Assembly (NCBI RefSeq): GCF_001654845.1
Contig: NZ_LXES01000037.1
Coordinates: 1 to 58,937 of the forward strand
Length of the DNA: 58,937 nucleotides
Direction of reading: 5' to 3'
Source: Enterobacter soli ATCC BAA-2102
GTDB taxonomy: Bacteria; Pseudomonadota; Gammaproteobacteria; Enterobacterales; Enterobacteriaceae
A program made the position numbers and the translations under genes. The notes below the pieces were generated by a model that worked only from the letters and a program-made list of their open reading frames with translations, was not told the origin of the DNA and did no database searches. Below are positions 18,421 through 27,020 of the stretch, in pieces. Numbering within the stretch: the stretch's first letter is position 1; every line of letters starts with the position of its first letter.

Positions 18421-19410
18421 TTACTTATAAGCCAGAGTGATAGTAGCAACGGTGTTGGCAGGCCCGGGGGTGACCTCGTCGCTTGTCTGCTGATAGCGAA
18501 CCTGGAATGGGATATCCAGCGTTTGGTTTGCCACGGCCTCGCTTTTGGTCGTGAGGTATTGATCGAAGGTGGCGATATTGTCGTCGAATAGCATTCTCAC
18601 GCCGACACCTGTCGCCATCCCGGTTTGCTGAGTTAATTTGATCACGCCCTCAAACCCCGATTCATACCCGTTAGCGCTGACGATCTTTACTTCGGGTTGT
18701 ACAGTGGTATTGCAATTGACGGTGACGTTAAAACTCTGAGCGGGTGAAGAAAGTGTGCCCACACCAATAAAATCGCTGAGCGGGAAATCGCCTAGTTCAA
18801 CGGTGAGGTTTTTAGGTGAAACGGAGCAAGTCACTGTCTGGACATTAACGTTTCCTGAGTAGGAAATGGTATTAGGGTTACCAATTCCCTCATGTTCATA
18901 AACACCAATACCAAACTTTGTTTGTGCCTGCGAGAGCGCTCCAGACTTGACGGTATCGCTCGTCTTAACCAACTCTAGCGTTACGTTAAAATCAAATGAC
19001 TGACTCACATCCTGAGAAATATACCCCAGTGGCGTGCTGCTTGAGTTGCAGTAAACGCCGCCTGCACCGGTTATACGCTGGCCTTTATCGTTCATCAACG
19101 CAACGCCAACGCCCTCGACACCTGTTTCATATACGCCAGAAAGCCCTGGGATCTCCCCACCCGTACCGTAATAACAAGAGACAATGGGCAGTCCATAATT
19201 GTTTGTACCGTAGCAGTTACCTGCAATATGCACGGTTTGTTCAGTCCCTGGAATGGTCGCGCCTACTGGCAGCGTGGTAGAGATCGATATGGTGGCGACG
19301 TTGATCAGCTTTGGCAGATCGGGTGTGTCGCACGATGCTTTGGCATGAGGCATAAACAACGCCGCGGTACCCAGAACCAGTAAGAAAAAACAATGTTTAA
19401 TTATCTGCAT
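18421..19410 (-). CDS. Fimbrial tip adhesin, two-domain
   Basis: The 329-aa secreted protein has a signal peptide (MQIIKHCFFLLVLGTAALFMPHAKA). Its length fits a two-domain tip adhesin: an N-terminal receptor-binding half with several cysteines (about residues 27-180), and a C-terminal pilin half that restarts at TCSVSPKNLTVELGDFPLSDF and ends in the donor-strand motif ATITLAYK. I chose the ATG at 19410, which has GAAGG 7 nt upstream and begins a clean signal peptide; an upstream ATG at 19440 overlaps usher coding sequence and adds a charged leader. The receptor cannot be predicted by reading. Confidence 0.85.
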   Translation of the reverse strand: MQIIKHCFFLLVLGTAALFMPHAKASCDTPDLPKLINVATISISTTLPVGATIPGTEQTVHIAGNCYGTNNYGLPIVSCYYGTGGEIPGLSGVYETGVEGVGVALMNDKGQRITGAGGVYCNSSSTPLGYISQDVSQSFDFNVTLELVKTSDTVKSGALSQAQTKFGIGVYEHEGIGNPNTISYSGNVNVQTVTCSVSPKNLTVELGDFPLSDFIGVGTLSSPAQSFNVTVNCNTTVQPEVKIVSANGYESGFEGVIKLTQQTGMATGVGVRMLFDDNIATFDQYLTTKSEAVANQTLDIPFQVRYQQTSDEVTPGPANTVATITLAYK

Positions 19411-19430
19411 ATTGAAGCCTTCACGGTAAA

Positions 19431-21974
19431 TCAATGACACTGCGCGGCAGCGTTAATGATGCTGTTTTTATCTTTCTCATCCGTCAGTGCATATTCAGCG
19501 ACGCAGTGTTCACTGGCGCTTTCACCCCATGACACCGAGAGTGTTCCGCGCTGAGGCATACCGGAGAGGTAAGTCTGGCCGCCGCTGCCAACAATGAACT
19601 CGCTGTCCTTGTCTTGTGTGGTCACCGTTGCGCCAAAGGGCAGCGGTTTACCGTTTTGCGTGAGGAGCATTAAGACTCTGCTGCCCACACGGGTGTTAAA
19701 GCTGGCGCGAACCACCGCGCCGCGGGTTGGGGTTACCACCCGTGCGGCGTGGGTAACGTCGGCGTCGTCTGGCAATGTTTCGGTATCCAGTGCAATGGTG
19801 TTGTGGCGGTAGGCCGTTACAAATGGCACTGCGGTATAGCCGCGGAAGTCTGTTTCAACGCCCGTCTGATTGGTGATATGCGTACCGTGTGTACCCGGCG
19901 CTTTCACCAGCGCAATGGTTTCACCGAGAGGCTGGCTCAGAGTGATGCCATTGGCATGGGCAATGACGCCACCTTGCATACCCACGTTCACCGTCTGCTG
20001 GTATTTATCCTGGCTCACACCGCCACTCAGTTCGCCATACGTCCCTTTGTAGTCAGCGTTCATGCTGGTGGAGCTGCCGCTGCCTGTGTCGCTAAGCCCT
20101 TCCTGGATGTTCCAGTTCAGGTTATCTTCGGCCAGCGCCGTGCCGTTAAGGCCAATGTTCTGCGTTGTGCCGTCTTTGCTATTGTTCAGGTTGTAAGTCG
20201 CCCAGGTGTTATGCATCCAGTGGTCGAGCGGAACAGATACGCTCAGGGAAAACTGGTTGTCGTTGGTGACGGAATCCCCGTTTTCATCGCTGTCATTAGT
20301 ATTTTTGTTCATGCTGTAGCTCAGGCTGTAACTCACGCCGTGCCAGCTGTTGTTGTAGCTGACGCTCATTGAGGTCATGTCCTGGCTCTGGCTCCAGTAA
20401 GTCTCTTTGACCAGGCTCAACGTCATGGAGCCCCAGCCTTCTGGCAACGTTTGGTCGATTGTGGCTTCTTCTCGATTGCGGCGCTGCTGAGGTGCCGACC
20501 AGTCATCAGCACGGGTATAAGACTCCATGGTGTCTTCCAGCGTGTAGAACCCTTTGCTGTTGTAGCGATAGCCCGCTACGGAAAAGTTTGTTCCCGAGCC
20601 CGCAAAATCTTTGCTGTAGCGGACGCGCATAGACTGACCTTTGCTGGACTGCTGTTTTTTCAGCAATGCCTTTGCGCGGGTGACGTCGAGTGAGAACGCA
20701 CCCAAATCACCCATGTTTTTACCAATACCCACTGCCTGAGACTGATAATGGCTGCTCTGCTGCACGCCACCGTAAGCGGTGAATCCGTAAGGTAAACCGT
20801 AAATTGCGCTGCCCTGGGCAAACGGTGTTTTCTCGACGTTGTCGTCATATGAGCGGTAGCGGCCTGCGGTGACGCTGTAGCGAAGGTTTTTTTCACGCTG
20901 CAATACCGGGACTGACGCGTAGGGCACCACAAAATGGCTTTCGCTCCCGTCGGTCTCTTTTACCGTAACCTGTAAATCGCCGCTGCTGCCGGTAGGGTAG
21001 AGGTCGTTAATTTCAAACGCGCCAGGTGCGACGGTGTTCTGGTATATGACGTAGCCGTTCTGGCGAACCATCACCAGCGCGTTACTGTGTGCAGTACCGC
21101 GAATAATCGGCGCATAGCCTTTTTCGCTATCCGGCAGCATGTCGCTGTCGGAGTTAATTTGCACCCCGGTATAGGGCACGCTGTCGAACACATCGGCAGG
21201 CGAAGAGCTCTGCCCGACGGTGAGATCGCTTTTCATCGACACGATATCGCGCTGGGCGTAGGTATAGACGGAGGAGAATTTTTGCTGCTTATCGTGGCCC
21301 GTGGTACTGCGGTTCCAGGTAGAGTAGTTGCGAATGCGCCAGGCTCCGATGTTAAAACCGGGGCGCAGGTTGATATACTGGTTACTGTTATCCTGCTCGC
21401 CTTGTATACGCGAATGGCTCTGGCTGGCGTTTGCGCTGTAGTTGAGCAGGCCTGCGGTGATCCCTTCGTCGAACTCTTTTGGGTCAATGTAGCCGCGTGG
21501 CACCTGGCCCAACGCCGTTTGTGGAATGCTCAGCATCAACTGTTGATTGCGCACATGGAACGATGCCGATGCTGAAGGGATCGCGTGTAAATCTGCACAT
21601 TCTCCCTTTACCATTAACTCTGGGTATTTTTTTGTTTTTATGCCGAGGCTTTTTAAATCTTCGAGGCTAAAACACGGCTGAAGCGAACTGCTTCCCTGTT
21701 TTTCCTGCTGTAATTTGAACGTCACTTCACGGGTATCGATTTTATTATTATCAATGTAGATCGCGACCTGATATTTACCGGGGGCCTGTCCTGGCCCCTT
21801 GTCGTATAGGGATAAATCGGTTTTGCTCTGCAGAGGGTTATCAATATCCAGCAGCGCCGGGTTAAAATAATCATCAGCCCGCGCGTGTTGTGCAAAACAC
21901 ACCACTACCAGACCACATAGCAGAGTCAGCAGTGTGAAAAATTTGCAGGGAAACGGCTTTTTATGGCTGTACAT
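19431..21974 (-). CDS. Fimbrial outer membrane usher protein
   Basis: The 847-aa usher has a signal peptide (about residues 1-33), an N-terminal chaperone-binding domain (FNPALL...DLSLY), a 24-strand beta-barrel with a plug domain, and C-terminal domains ending in two cysteines (SEHCVAEY and AAQCH). Family motifs include PRGYIDPKEFDEGI, the R-x-G-FNIGAWRIRNYSTW stretch and VPYASVPVLQRE. It assembles and secretes the subunits delivered by the chaperone at 22004-22678. The Shine-Dalgarno is weak. The gene fits type 1-like chaperone-usher systems but I cannot assign a named fimbria. Confidence 0.94.
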   Translation of the reverse strand: MYSHKKPFPCKFFTLLTLLCGLVVVCFAQHARADDYFNPALLDIDNPLQSKTDLSLYDKGPGQAPGKYQVAIYIDNNKIDTREVTFKLQQEKQGSSSLQPCFSLEDLKSLGIKTKKYPELMVKGECADLHAIPSASASFHVRNQQLMLSIPQTALGQVPRGYIDPKEFDEGITAGLLNYSANASQSHSRIQGEQDNSNQYINLRPGFNIGAWRIRNYSTWNRSTTGHDKQQKFSSVYTYAQRDIVSMKSDLTVGQSSSPADVFDSVPYTGVQINSDSDMLPDSEKGYAPIIRGTAHSNALVMVRQNGYVIYQNTVAPGAFEINDLYPTGSSGDLQVTVKETDGSESHFVVPYASVPVLQREKNLRYSVTAGRYRSYDDNVEKTPFAQGSAIYGLPYGFTAYGGVQQSSHYQSQAVGIGKNMGDLGAFSLDVTRAKALLKKQQSSKGQSMRVRYSKDFAGSGTNFSVAGYRYNSKGFYTLEDTMESYTRADDWSAPQQRRNREEATIDQTLPEGWGSMTLSLVKETYWSQSQDMTSMSVSYNNSWHGVSYSLSYSMNKNTNDSDENGDSVTNDNQFSLSVSVPLDHWMHNTWATYNLNNSKDGTTQNIGLNGTALAEDNLNWNIQEGLSDTGSGSSTSMNADYKGTYGELSGGVSQDKYQQTVNVGMQGGVIAHANGITLSQPLGETIALVKAPGTHGTHITNQTGVETDFRGYTAVPFVTAYRHNTIALDTETLPDDADVTHAARVVTPTRGAVVRASFNTRVGSRVLMLLTQNGKPLPFGATVTTQDKDSEFIVGSGGQTYLSGMPQRGTLSVSWGESASEHCVAEYALTDEKDKNSIINAAAQCH

Positions 21975-22003
21975 GATTATTTTAATGTTTTTTTATCGTG
22001 AGA

Positions 22004-22678
22004 TTAATGAACAGACTTTGTCCAGGTTTTACTGATGCTGCCGTAGTCGGTAATAATGGAGTACGTAACAATATTGCCACCGGTATGTGCGGGTAGAGCA
22101 ATATGCGTCCCGGTTTCAGGGACAGCCCAGGTAGCCTTAGTGATTTTGTGGCCGTTAATCGCTACATTCTGGAAATTCATGTAGAAAGGTGTCGGGTTAT
22201 TGACGACCAGGTCGTTTCCTTCACGGTGCCATTCCAGTTTATCCGCAACCTCTTCGGGTTTACCCTTAACGGAAGAAGGGCGGTAAATTAATTTGATGCG
22301 TGTATTAATGGCGAGCTGTAGCGTGTTCACCCCCTCGACGTGTTTCGATGAAGGAATCGCTTTAATATTCATCCAGTACAGTGATTCACGATCTTCGGGT
22401 AAATTCCCACCGGTGCGAACGACGCGCAGCACGTTATCCTCTTTCGCATTAAGGCGAAACAGAGGAGGGGTGATCAAAAATGGGGCAGCGGTATTATTTT
22501 TATTGCCAGAATCAACCCATGACTGTACCAGATAATCCGTTGAATCTGGGTTTGAAAGGCCAAGAGAGGATTCCTTTTTATCTCCCTGGTAGATCAGGCG
22601 GGTGCCATTAATAATGACACCCGCATGTGCTGTTGCTGCTACCAATAAAAGAGTGCTTAGCAAATAGCCGTGGCGCAT
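22004..22678 (-). CDS. Fimbrial periplasmic chaperone
   Basis: The 224-aa PapD-like chaperone has a signal peptide (MRHGYLLSTLLLVAATAHAG). Residues GVIINGTRLIYQGDKKESSLGLSN form the first strand with the conserved Arg, and the G1 strand with alternating hydrophobics is near LQLAINTRIKLIYRPSSVKG, whose Lys anchors the subunit C-terminus. It caps pilin subunits in the periplasm by donor-strand complementation and hands them to the usher, the next gene. A 12-bp stem-loop lies between the major pilin gene and this one. Confidence 0.94.
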   Translation of the reverse strand: MRHGYLLSTLLLVAATAHAGVIINGTRLIYQGDKKESSLGLSNPDSTDYLVQSWVDSGNKNNTAAPFLITPPLFRLNAKEDNVLRVVRTGGNLPEDRESLYWMNIKAIPSSKHVEGVNTLQLAINTRIKLIYRPSSVKGKPEEVADKLEWHREGNDLVVNNPTPFYMNFQNVAINGHKITKATWAVPETGTHIALPAHTGGNIVTYSIITDYGSISKTWTKSVH

Positions 22679-22700
22679 GAATATTTCTCAACATAAATAA

Positions 22701-22733
22701 AAGATATTAGCTCTGTAAAAAAGCTAATATCTT
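22701..22733 (-). other. 12-bp stem-loop between major pilin and chaperone genes
   Basis: AAGATATTAGCT (22701-22712) and AGCTAATATCTT (22722-22733) are perfect inverted repeats around a 9-nt loop. There is no U-tract in the direction of transcription. A hairpin at this point is known in other fimbrial operons, where it protects the abundant pilin mRNA or limits read-through into the chaperone-usher genes. Confidence 0.7.
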
Positions 22734-22746
22734 CCGATTGATAATA

Positions 22747-23283
22747 TCAGTTATAAATAACGGTGAAAGTTGATACGGAATTAGCAGGGCCTGCCGTAAC
22801 GGCAGCCTGAGTCTGAATATAACGCGCTGCAAATTCCAGATCGTTGACCGTACTTCCTGCATTCAGCGGATACTGGCGGGAAGGGGTATATAAGCTGACG
22901 GGTTGTTCTGACGAATCAAGCAACTGAATAGCGACACCGGTTGCTGCATCAGCATCTGCTGTTAATGCCAGCGTGGTGCTGTTATTCGCGTCTGGTGTAC
23001 CGCCGAAATTAATTGCGGCAGTGGTCACTGTCTCCGGGCAATCTTTTAACTGAATGTCAAACTTCGTTGGTGTACTGGTAGAGCCTGCACCAGTAAATAC
23101 CGTTTTAGAGACTTTGCCTAACTGCACGTTTAATGGATCGCTTAATCCATTAACCACCTGACAAGCAGAATCAATAATTTCACCGGTGAAGTTAATCTGC
23201 CCTTCACCGTTTGTTGCCGCAAATGCGGATGCAGAACATCCCACCGTTGCAGCGATGCAAAAACCTAAAGCAACCTTGTTCAT
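22747..23283 (-). CDS. Major fimbrial subunit (type 1-like pilin)
   Basis: The 178-aa pilin has a signal peptide (MNKVALGFCIAATVGCSASAFA). The mature protein starts near ATNGEGQINFTGEIIDSACQV, with the conserved first cysteine and its partner in LKDCPETV, and ends with the donor-strand motif STFTVIYN. I chose the ATG at 23283 (AGGA 7 nt upstream) over an in-frame TTG two codons earlier. First gene of the minus-strand operon pilin-chaperone-usher-adhesin-minor subunit. I found no recombinase gene and no clear invertible repeat in the 23284-23538 upstream region. Confidence 0.93.
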   Translation of the reverse strand: MNKVALGFCIAATVGCSASAFAATNGEGQINFTGEIIDSACQVVNGLSDPLNVQLGKVSKTVFTGAGSTSTPTKFDIQLKDCPETVTTAAINFGGTPDANNSTTLALTADADAATGVAIQLLDSSEQPVSLYTPSRQYPLNAGSTVNDLEFAARYIQTQAAVTAGPANSVSTFTVIYN

Positions 23284-23538
23284 AATCAATCCTGGTGTGT
23301 TTCGGGTAAATACGTTATCTGGACGTTTTTACCGTTCCCCTCTTAACGTTTCGGCGACTATTTAATCAAAAAAGGTATGCTTAAGAATCTTCTATAGAAA
23401 TCACAAATAATTGAAATAAACCTTGTGTTTCATTATCTGCCATAAAATCAGGATCTTGATTGCGTTGATAAAAAACTATCGGCCAGCGCATCTTCAGGGC
23501 TATATTGTTAACAAGATGATGTTGTCAGGAGAAATGTC

Positions 23539-24501
23539 GTGGATTATCGCAAAATTATCAAAGAGGTAGGGCGTGGAAAAAATCATGCCCGCGACCTGGA
23601 TCAGGAAACAGCTCACGCGCTGTATACACATATGTTGAATGGCGATGTACCGGAGCTTGAAATGGGCGGCATCCTGATAGCGCTGCGTATTAAAGGTGAA
23701 GGTGAGGCCGAAATGCGTGGCTTTTATGAAGCGATGCAGGCGCAAACGCTCCGCTTGACGCCGCCCGTGGCAAAGCCTATGCCGATTGTCATCCCAAGTT
23801 ATAACGGTGCGCGTAAACAGGCGAACCTGACACCGCTTCTGGCCATTCTGTTACACAAGCTGGGATTCCCGGTGGTGGTTCATGGTGTAAGCGAAGATCC
23901 AACCCGCGTTCTGACTGAAACCATTTTCGAGATGCTGGGCATTGAACCGACCCTGCACGCAGGCCAGGCACAGGCGAAACTGGACGGGCATCAGCCGGTG
24001 TATATCCCGGTTCGGGCGTTGTGTCCGCCACTGGAAAAGCAGTTGGATATGCGCTGGCGTATGGGCGTGCGTAACAGCGCGCACACGCTGGCGAAACTGG
24101 CGACGCCATTTGCGGAAGATGCCGCGCTGCGCCTTTCCAGCGTGTCGCATCCCGAATATGTCACGCGTGTCGCTAACTTCTTTGAGGATATCGGTGGACG
24201 GGCGCTGTTGATGCACGGGACCGAAGGCGAGGTTTACGCCAATCCGCAGCGTTGTCCGCAGCTTATGCTGATTGATTCAGCAGGTATGCGTGCCGTTCTG
24301 GAGCGTGGTGAAGAGAATTCAGATGTCGTGTTACCGTCAGCGAAAGATCCGCATACGACCGCACACTGGATTGAACAATGCCTTGCCGGGAATGTCCCCG
24401 TCCCGCACTCCATCAAGTTGCAACTGGCCTGTTGCCTGTTCGCAACGGGTGAAGCTGAAACGGTGGAAGCCGGGCTTGAGCGCGTTGAGCAGTCATTTTA
24501 G
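23539..24501 (+). CDS. ybiB: YbiB, glycosyltransferase family 3 (TrpD2-like) nucleic-acid-binding protein
   Basis: The 320-aa protein matches E. coli YbiB. It has the fold of anthranilate phosphoribosyltransferase (an N-terminal helical domain followed by an alpha/beta domain starting near IVIPSYNGARKQANLTPLLA), but lacks the usual phosphoribosyltransferase residues. E. coli YbiB is reported to bind nucleic acids and to be LexA-linked. It starts with GTG at 23539, with AGGAG 9 nt upstream; no in-frame ATG fits the conserved N-terminus. It is next to dinG in K-12; here the fimbrial operon separates them. Confidence 0.92.
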   Translation: MDYRKIIKEVGRGKNHARDLDQETAHALYTHMLNGDVPELEMGGILIALRIKGEGEAEMRGFYEAMQAQTLRLTPPVAKPMPIVIPSYNGARKQANLTPLLAILLHKLGFPVVVHGVSEDPTRVLTETIFEMLGIEPTLHAGQAQAKLDGHQPVYIPVRALCPPLEKQLDMRWRMGVRNSAHTLAKLATPFAEDAALRLSSVSHPEYVTRVANFFEDIGGRALLMHGTEGEVYANPQRCPQLMLIDSAGMRAVLERGEENSDVVLPSAKDPHTTAHWIEQCLAGNVPVPHSIKLQLACCLFATGEAETVEAGLERVEQSF

Positions 24502-24503
24502 AC

Positions 24504-24533
24504 AAAAAAAAGCCCGTCCAGTGGCGGACGGGC
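24504..24533 (-). terminator. Intrinsic terminator downstream of ybiJ
   Basis: On the minus strand GCCCGTCC (24533-24526) pairs with GGACGGGC (24519-24512) and is followed by eight T (24511-24504). It ends the ybiJ transcript and lies directly after the convergent ybiB stop. Confidence 0.8.
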
Positions 24534-24617
24534 AAGCAAGGGTAACAACAACAGGGTCAATGAGGGTGGAGCAACTCGCCAGAGGGTATAGCGAGTGTGG
24601 AGCATAATTCCGTTCGG

Positions 24618-24878
24618 TTATTTGTAGATAACCGCAGTACCGCTAAGTTTGTTGTTGGTGTTTGCGGAAGTAATGGTATAACCGCTTGCACCCGCCGCTT
24701 CAGCTTTCGCAGCCAGTTTGGCTTCCAGACCGTCCAGAGTGGTTGCACCTTCAGCACTGACCACACCGATTTTATTCATATTCTGTGCCTCGGCAGAGGA
24801 GACGGCTTCTGCGGCGAACGCGCCAAAGGACAGAGCAGACAGGGCAACAGCAGCAACAGCATATTTGATGGTTTTCAT
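24618..24878 (-). CDS. ybiJ: YbiJ, DUF1471 (YhcN/BhsA/McbA family) periplasmic protein
   Basis: The 86-aa protein has a signal peptide (MKTIKYAVAAVALSALSFGAFA) and a DUF1471 domain. Its motifs are NKIGVVSAEGATTLDGLEAKLAAKAEAAGASGYTI and the C-terminal SGTAVIYK typical of the family. It matches E. coli YbiJ. Relatives are small stress-responsive periplasmic proteins that affect biofilm formation and peroxide or acid tolerance; the role of YbiJ itself is not established. I chose the ATG at 24878; the open frame upstream to 24989 carries no signal peptide. A paralogue, mcbA, lies about 0.7 kb away on the same strand. Confidence 0.92.
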   Translation of the reverse strand: MKTIKYAVAAVALSALSFGAFAAEAVSSAEAQNMNKIGVVSAEGATTLDGLEAKLAAKAEAAGASGYTITSANTNNKLSGTAVIYK

Positions 24879-25163
24879 AGTTAATCTCTCGCAGGTTATT
24901 CTGTTAAGGGGACGATGTTCCGTCGATGTGATAAGTATCACGTTTTTTTGCGGAGGATAAAATCGAAGAGAATTGACGGCGTTGCTCAAAAAAATTGAAT
25001 GACAAATAAGTTATTGAATATTAATAAATTCAAAAGCGGGATTTACACTTCTTGTCGCTGCGCTTTACAGAGCCAGAATGAAGGGCACATTTTGCTACGC
25101 GTGGCGGAAAATTTCGTGAGCGTAAAGGAAACCGCTTGCGCGGTTATCTTACGTAAATGAAAG

Positions 25164-25430
25164 TCAACGTAACTGGCTGTCTTTCGATCCTCTGCGATTA
25201 TATCCCGCATAAGATGAACTTTTCGAATCTTTATCCTGTTGACAGGTAATGCATAACCGTACGCCGGGAATGGCTTTACGCCGTGCCTCAGGAATCGGAG
25301 CGCCGCACTCTGCGCACTCTTCTAAACTTTCACCCTGCGGTATCTCACCGCGAGCGCGCGCGACAGCATCTTCAATTGTACTGTTGATCTGTTCGTTGAC
25401 CGCGTCATCATTTGCCCAACCGGAAGCCAT
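25164..25430 (-). CDS. ybiI: YbiI, DksA/TraR-type zinc finger protein
   Basis: The 88-aa protein matches E. coli YbiI. Its C4 zinc finger (CAECGAPIPEARRKAIPGVRLCITCQQ without the usual long coiled coil, residues about 37-63) is the C-terminal module of DksA/TraR proteins. A short N-terminal helix (residues 8-30) replaces the DksA coiled coil. TraR-like short proteins can bind the RNA polymerase secondary channel; whether YbiI does is unknown. In E. coli ybiX and fiu follow in the upstream direction; both are absent here. Confidence 0.9.
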   Translation of the reverse strand: MASGWANDDAVNEQINSTIEDAVARARGEIPQGESLEECAECGAPIPEARRKAIPGVRLCITCQQDKDSKSSSYAGYNRRGSKDSQLR

Positions 25431-25515
25431 TGCCTACTCCTGTACAGGGGATGTACCTCATAAGATTACTATGGGGTTAAAAAACGTACAGTCAAGGTGG
25501 GGGGGAAAGAGAACC

Positions 25516-25534
25516 GCATCTGCCGGGCAGATGC
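25516..25534 (-). terminator. Possible terminator hairpin of mcbA
   Basis: GCATCTGC and GCAGATGC form a perfect 8-bp stem with a 3-nt loop, 21 nt downstream of the mcbA stop. The following sequence on the minus strand (GGTTCTCTTTCCCCCC) has only a weak U-tract, so it may be a terminator or just a 3'-end hairpin. Confidence 0.45.
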
Positions 25535-25555
25535 AGCTCTTTATCGGGAGGGAGC

Positions 25556-25819
25556 TTATTTGTAGATAGTGGCTGTACCGTACATACGGTTTTCACCGCC
25601 AGCAGAATTAACCACAATGCCTTTAGCACCTTCTTCACGCGCTTTTTCGGCGAGTTTCGCTTGCAGGTCGTCAAGATTGGCTGCACCTGTTACGGAAACG
25701 GTGCCTGAAGGGCGCAACTGCCCGGTATCGCCATGTGATAGCGTTTCAACAGACCAGGCGGAGAAAGATGCTCCAGCCAGTGCGCCTGCGATGACGATGA
25801 GTGTCAGGTATTTCTTCAT
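25556..25819 (-). CDS. mcbA: McbA, DUF1471 colanic acid/mucoidy-related periplasmic protein
   Basis: The 87-aa protein has a signal peptide (MKKYLTLIVIAGALAGASFSAWS). Its DUF1471 domain (TGQLRPSGTVSVTGAANLDDL, AEKAREEGAKGIVVNSAGG and the ending MYGTATIYK) is nearest to E. coli McbA (YbiM) of the proteins I can recall. McbA is repressed by McbR in E. coli and influences colanic acid and biofilm. The start is the ATG at 25819 with AGGA 9 nt upstream; a GTG lies two codons before it. In K-12 mcbA is next to rlmF, as here. Confidence 0.88.
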   Translation of the reverse strand: MKKYLTLIVIAGALAGASFSAWSVETLSHGDTGQLRPSGTVSVTGAANLDDLQAKLAEKAREEGAKGIVVNSAGGENRMYGTATIYK

Positions 25820-26060
25820 AATCACATCCTCTGAATGACAACGGGTGATCCTCAGTAAGTTTAGAAGCTTGCAGAGTGTGATTTAGAGCAAATATTTGAT
25901 GATGATCTGCTTATTTTTTGAACGATATAAATTGACAAATCACTGACAGATCATAGACATACAGGCCACTGATTTTTTTCGTAATTTTGCCTCATGCACA
26001 GAGATATTTACCCTGGAGTCGGCAAAGGGTATCTTACGCCGCTGTTTAAAGGAGAATGCC

Positions 26061-26972
26061 ATGACTTCCCAAAAGCCGGGGTTGCACCCGCGTAACCGTC
26101 ACCGCAGCCGTTATGATATGCAGGCGCTGTGCCTGAGCTGCCCACCGCTGCAGGACTTTATTGTGCAAACGCCTGCGGGTGAACCGTCGGTTAACTTTGC
26201 CGATCCGCAGGCTGTCAAAATGCTCAATAAAGCGTTGCTTGCCCACTATTACGGCGTTGCGCACTGGGATATTCCCGAAGGCTTTCTCTGCCCACCCGTG
26301 CCTGGGCGTGCGGATTATATCCATCATCTTGCCGACTTGCTGGCTGAAGATAACGCAGGCGTTATCCCGAAACAGGCCACGATCCTGGATATCGGCACTG
26401 GCGCGAACCTGATTTATCCGCTGATTGGCGCGCATGAATATGGCTGGCGTTTTACCGGAACGGAAATTGACGCCAGTGCCTTCGCCAGTGCGCAGGCGAT
26501 TATCAATGCCAATGCTGGACTCAGCCGTGCCATTCGACTGCGTCGGCAGAAAGATGCCGCAGATATTTTTAACGGCATTATTCATAAGAATGAGCAGTAC
26601 GATGCCACCCTGTGCAACCCGCCATTCCATGACTCTGCGGCTTCTGCGCGTGCTGGCAGCGAGCGTAAACGCCGTAATCTGGGGCAGGCTGAAGATGGCG
26701 CACTGAATTTTGGTGGCCAGCAGCAGGAGCTGTGGTGTGAGGGTGGCGAAGTAGCCTTCATTCCCAAAATGATCGCCCAAAGCAAAGCATTTGGCCGTCA
26801 GGTGAAATGGTTTACAACCCTTGTTTCTCGCGGGGACAACCTGCCGCCGCTGTATCGTGCGTTAACGGAAGCGGGTGCGGTTAAAGTGGTGAAAAAAGAG
26901 ATGGCGCAAGGCCAGAAGCAGAGCCGCTTTATCGCGTGGTCGTTTATGGACGATAACAAACGCAGCAAATAA
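26061..26972 (+). CDS. rlmF: 23S rRNA (adenine-1618-N6)-methyltransferase RlmF
   Basis: The 303-aa SAM-dependent enzyme methylates N6 of A1618 in 23S rRNA. The N-terminus ([13 protein letters not shown]) is family-specific. The SAM-binding loop is [15 protein letters not shown] (about residues 112-126). The catalytic motif is CNPPFHDS (about residues 185-192), the NPPF form expected of amino-group methyltransferases. It has a strong Shine-Dalgarno (AAGGAGA) and is monocistronic, ending at a REP-like element. Confidence 0.95.
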   Translation: MTSQKPGLHPRNRHRSRYDMQALCLSCPPLQDFIVQTPAGEPSVNFADPQAVKMLNKALLAHYYGVAHWDIPEGFLCPPVPGRADYIHHLADLLAEDNAGVIPKQATILDIGTGANLIYPLIGAHEYGWRFTGTEIDASAFASAQAIINANAGLSRAIRLRRQKDAADIFNGIIHKNEQYDATLCNPPFHDSAASARAGSERKRRNLGQAEDGALNFGGQQQELWCEGGEVAFIPKMIAQSKAFGRQVKWFTTLVSRGDNLPPLYRALTEAGAVKVVKKEMAQGQKQSRFIAWSFMDDNKRSK

Positions 26973-26981
26973 TCCTCTTGT

Positions 26982-27013
26982 GTAGGCCGGGTAAGGCGAG
27001 GCCGCCACCCGGC
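26982..27013. repeat. REP element between rlmF and ybiO
   Basis: GTAGGCCGGGTAAGGC followed by its imperfect inverted complement GCCGCCACCCGGC is a classical enterobacterial REP palindrome, placed between the converging ends of rlmF and ybiO. Confidence 0.85.
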
Positions 27014-27020
27014 AACACGG

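Noticed and set aside
23284..23538. Invertible promoter element for the fimbrial operon
   Set aside because: No pair of inverted repeats of the fimS type and no recombinase gene were found in or near the region.
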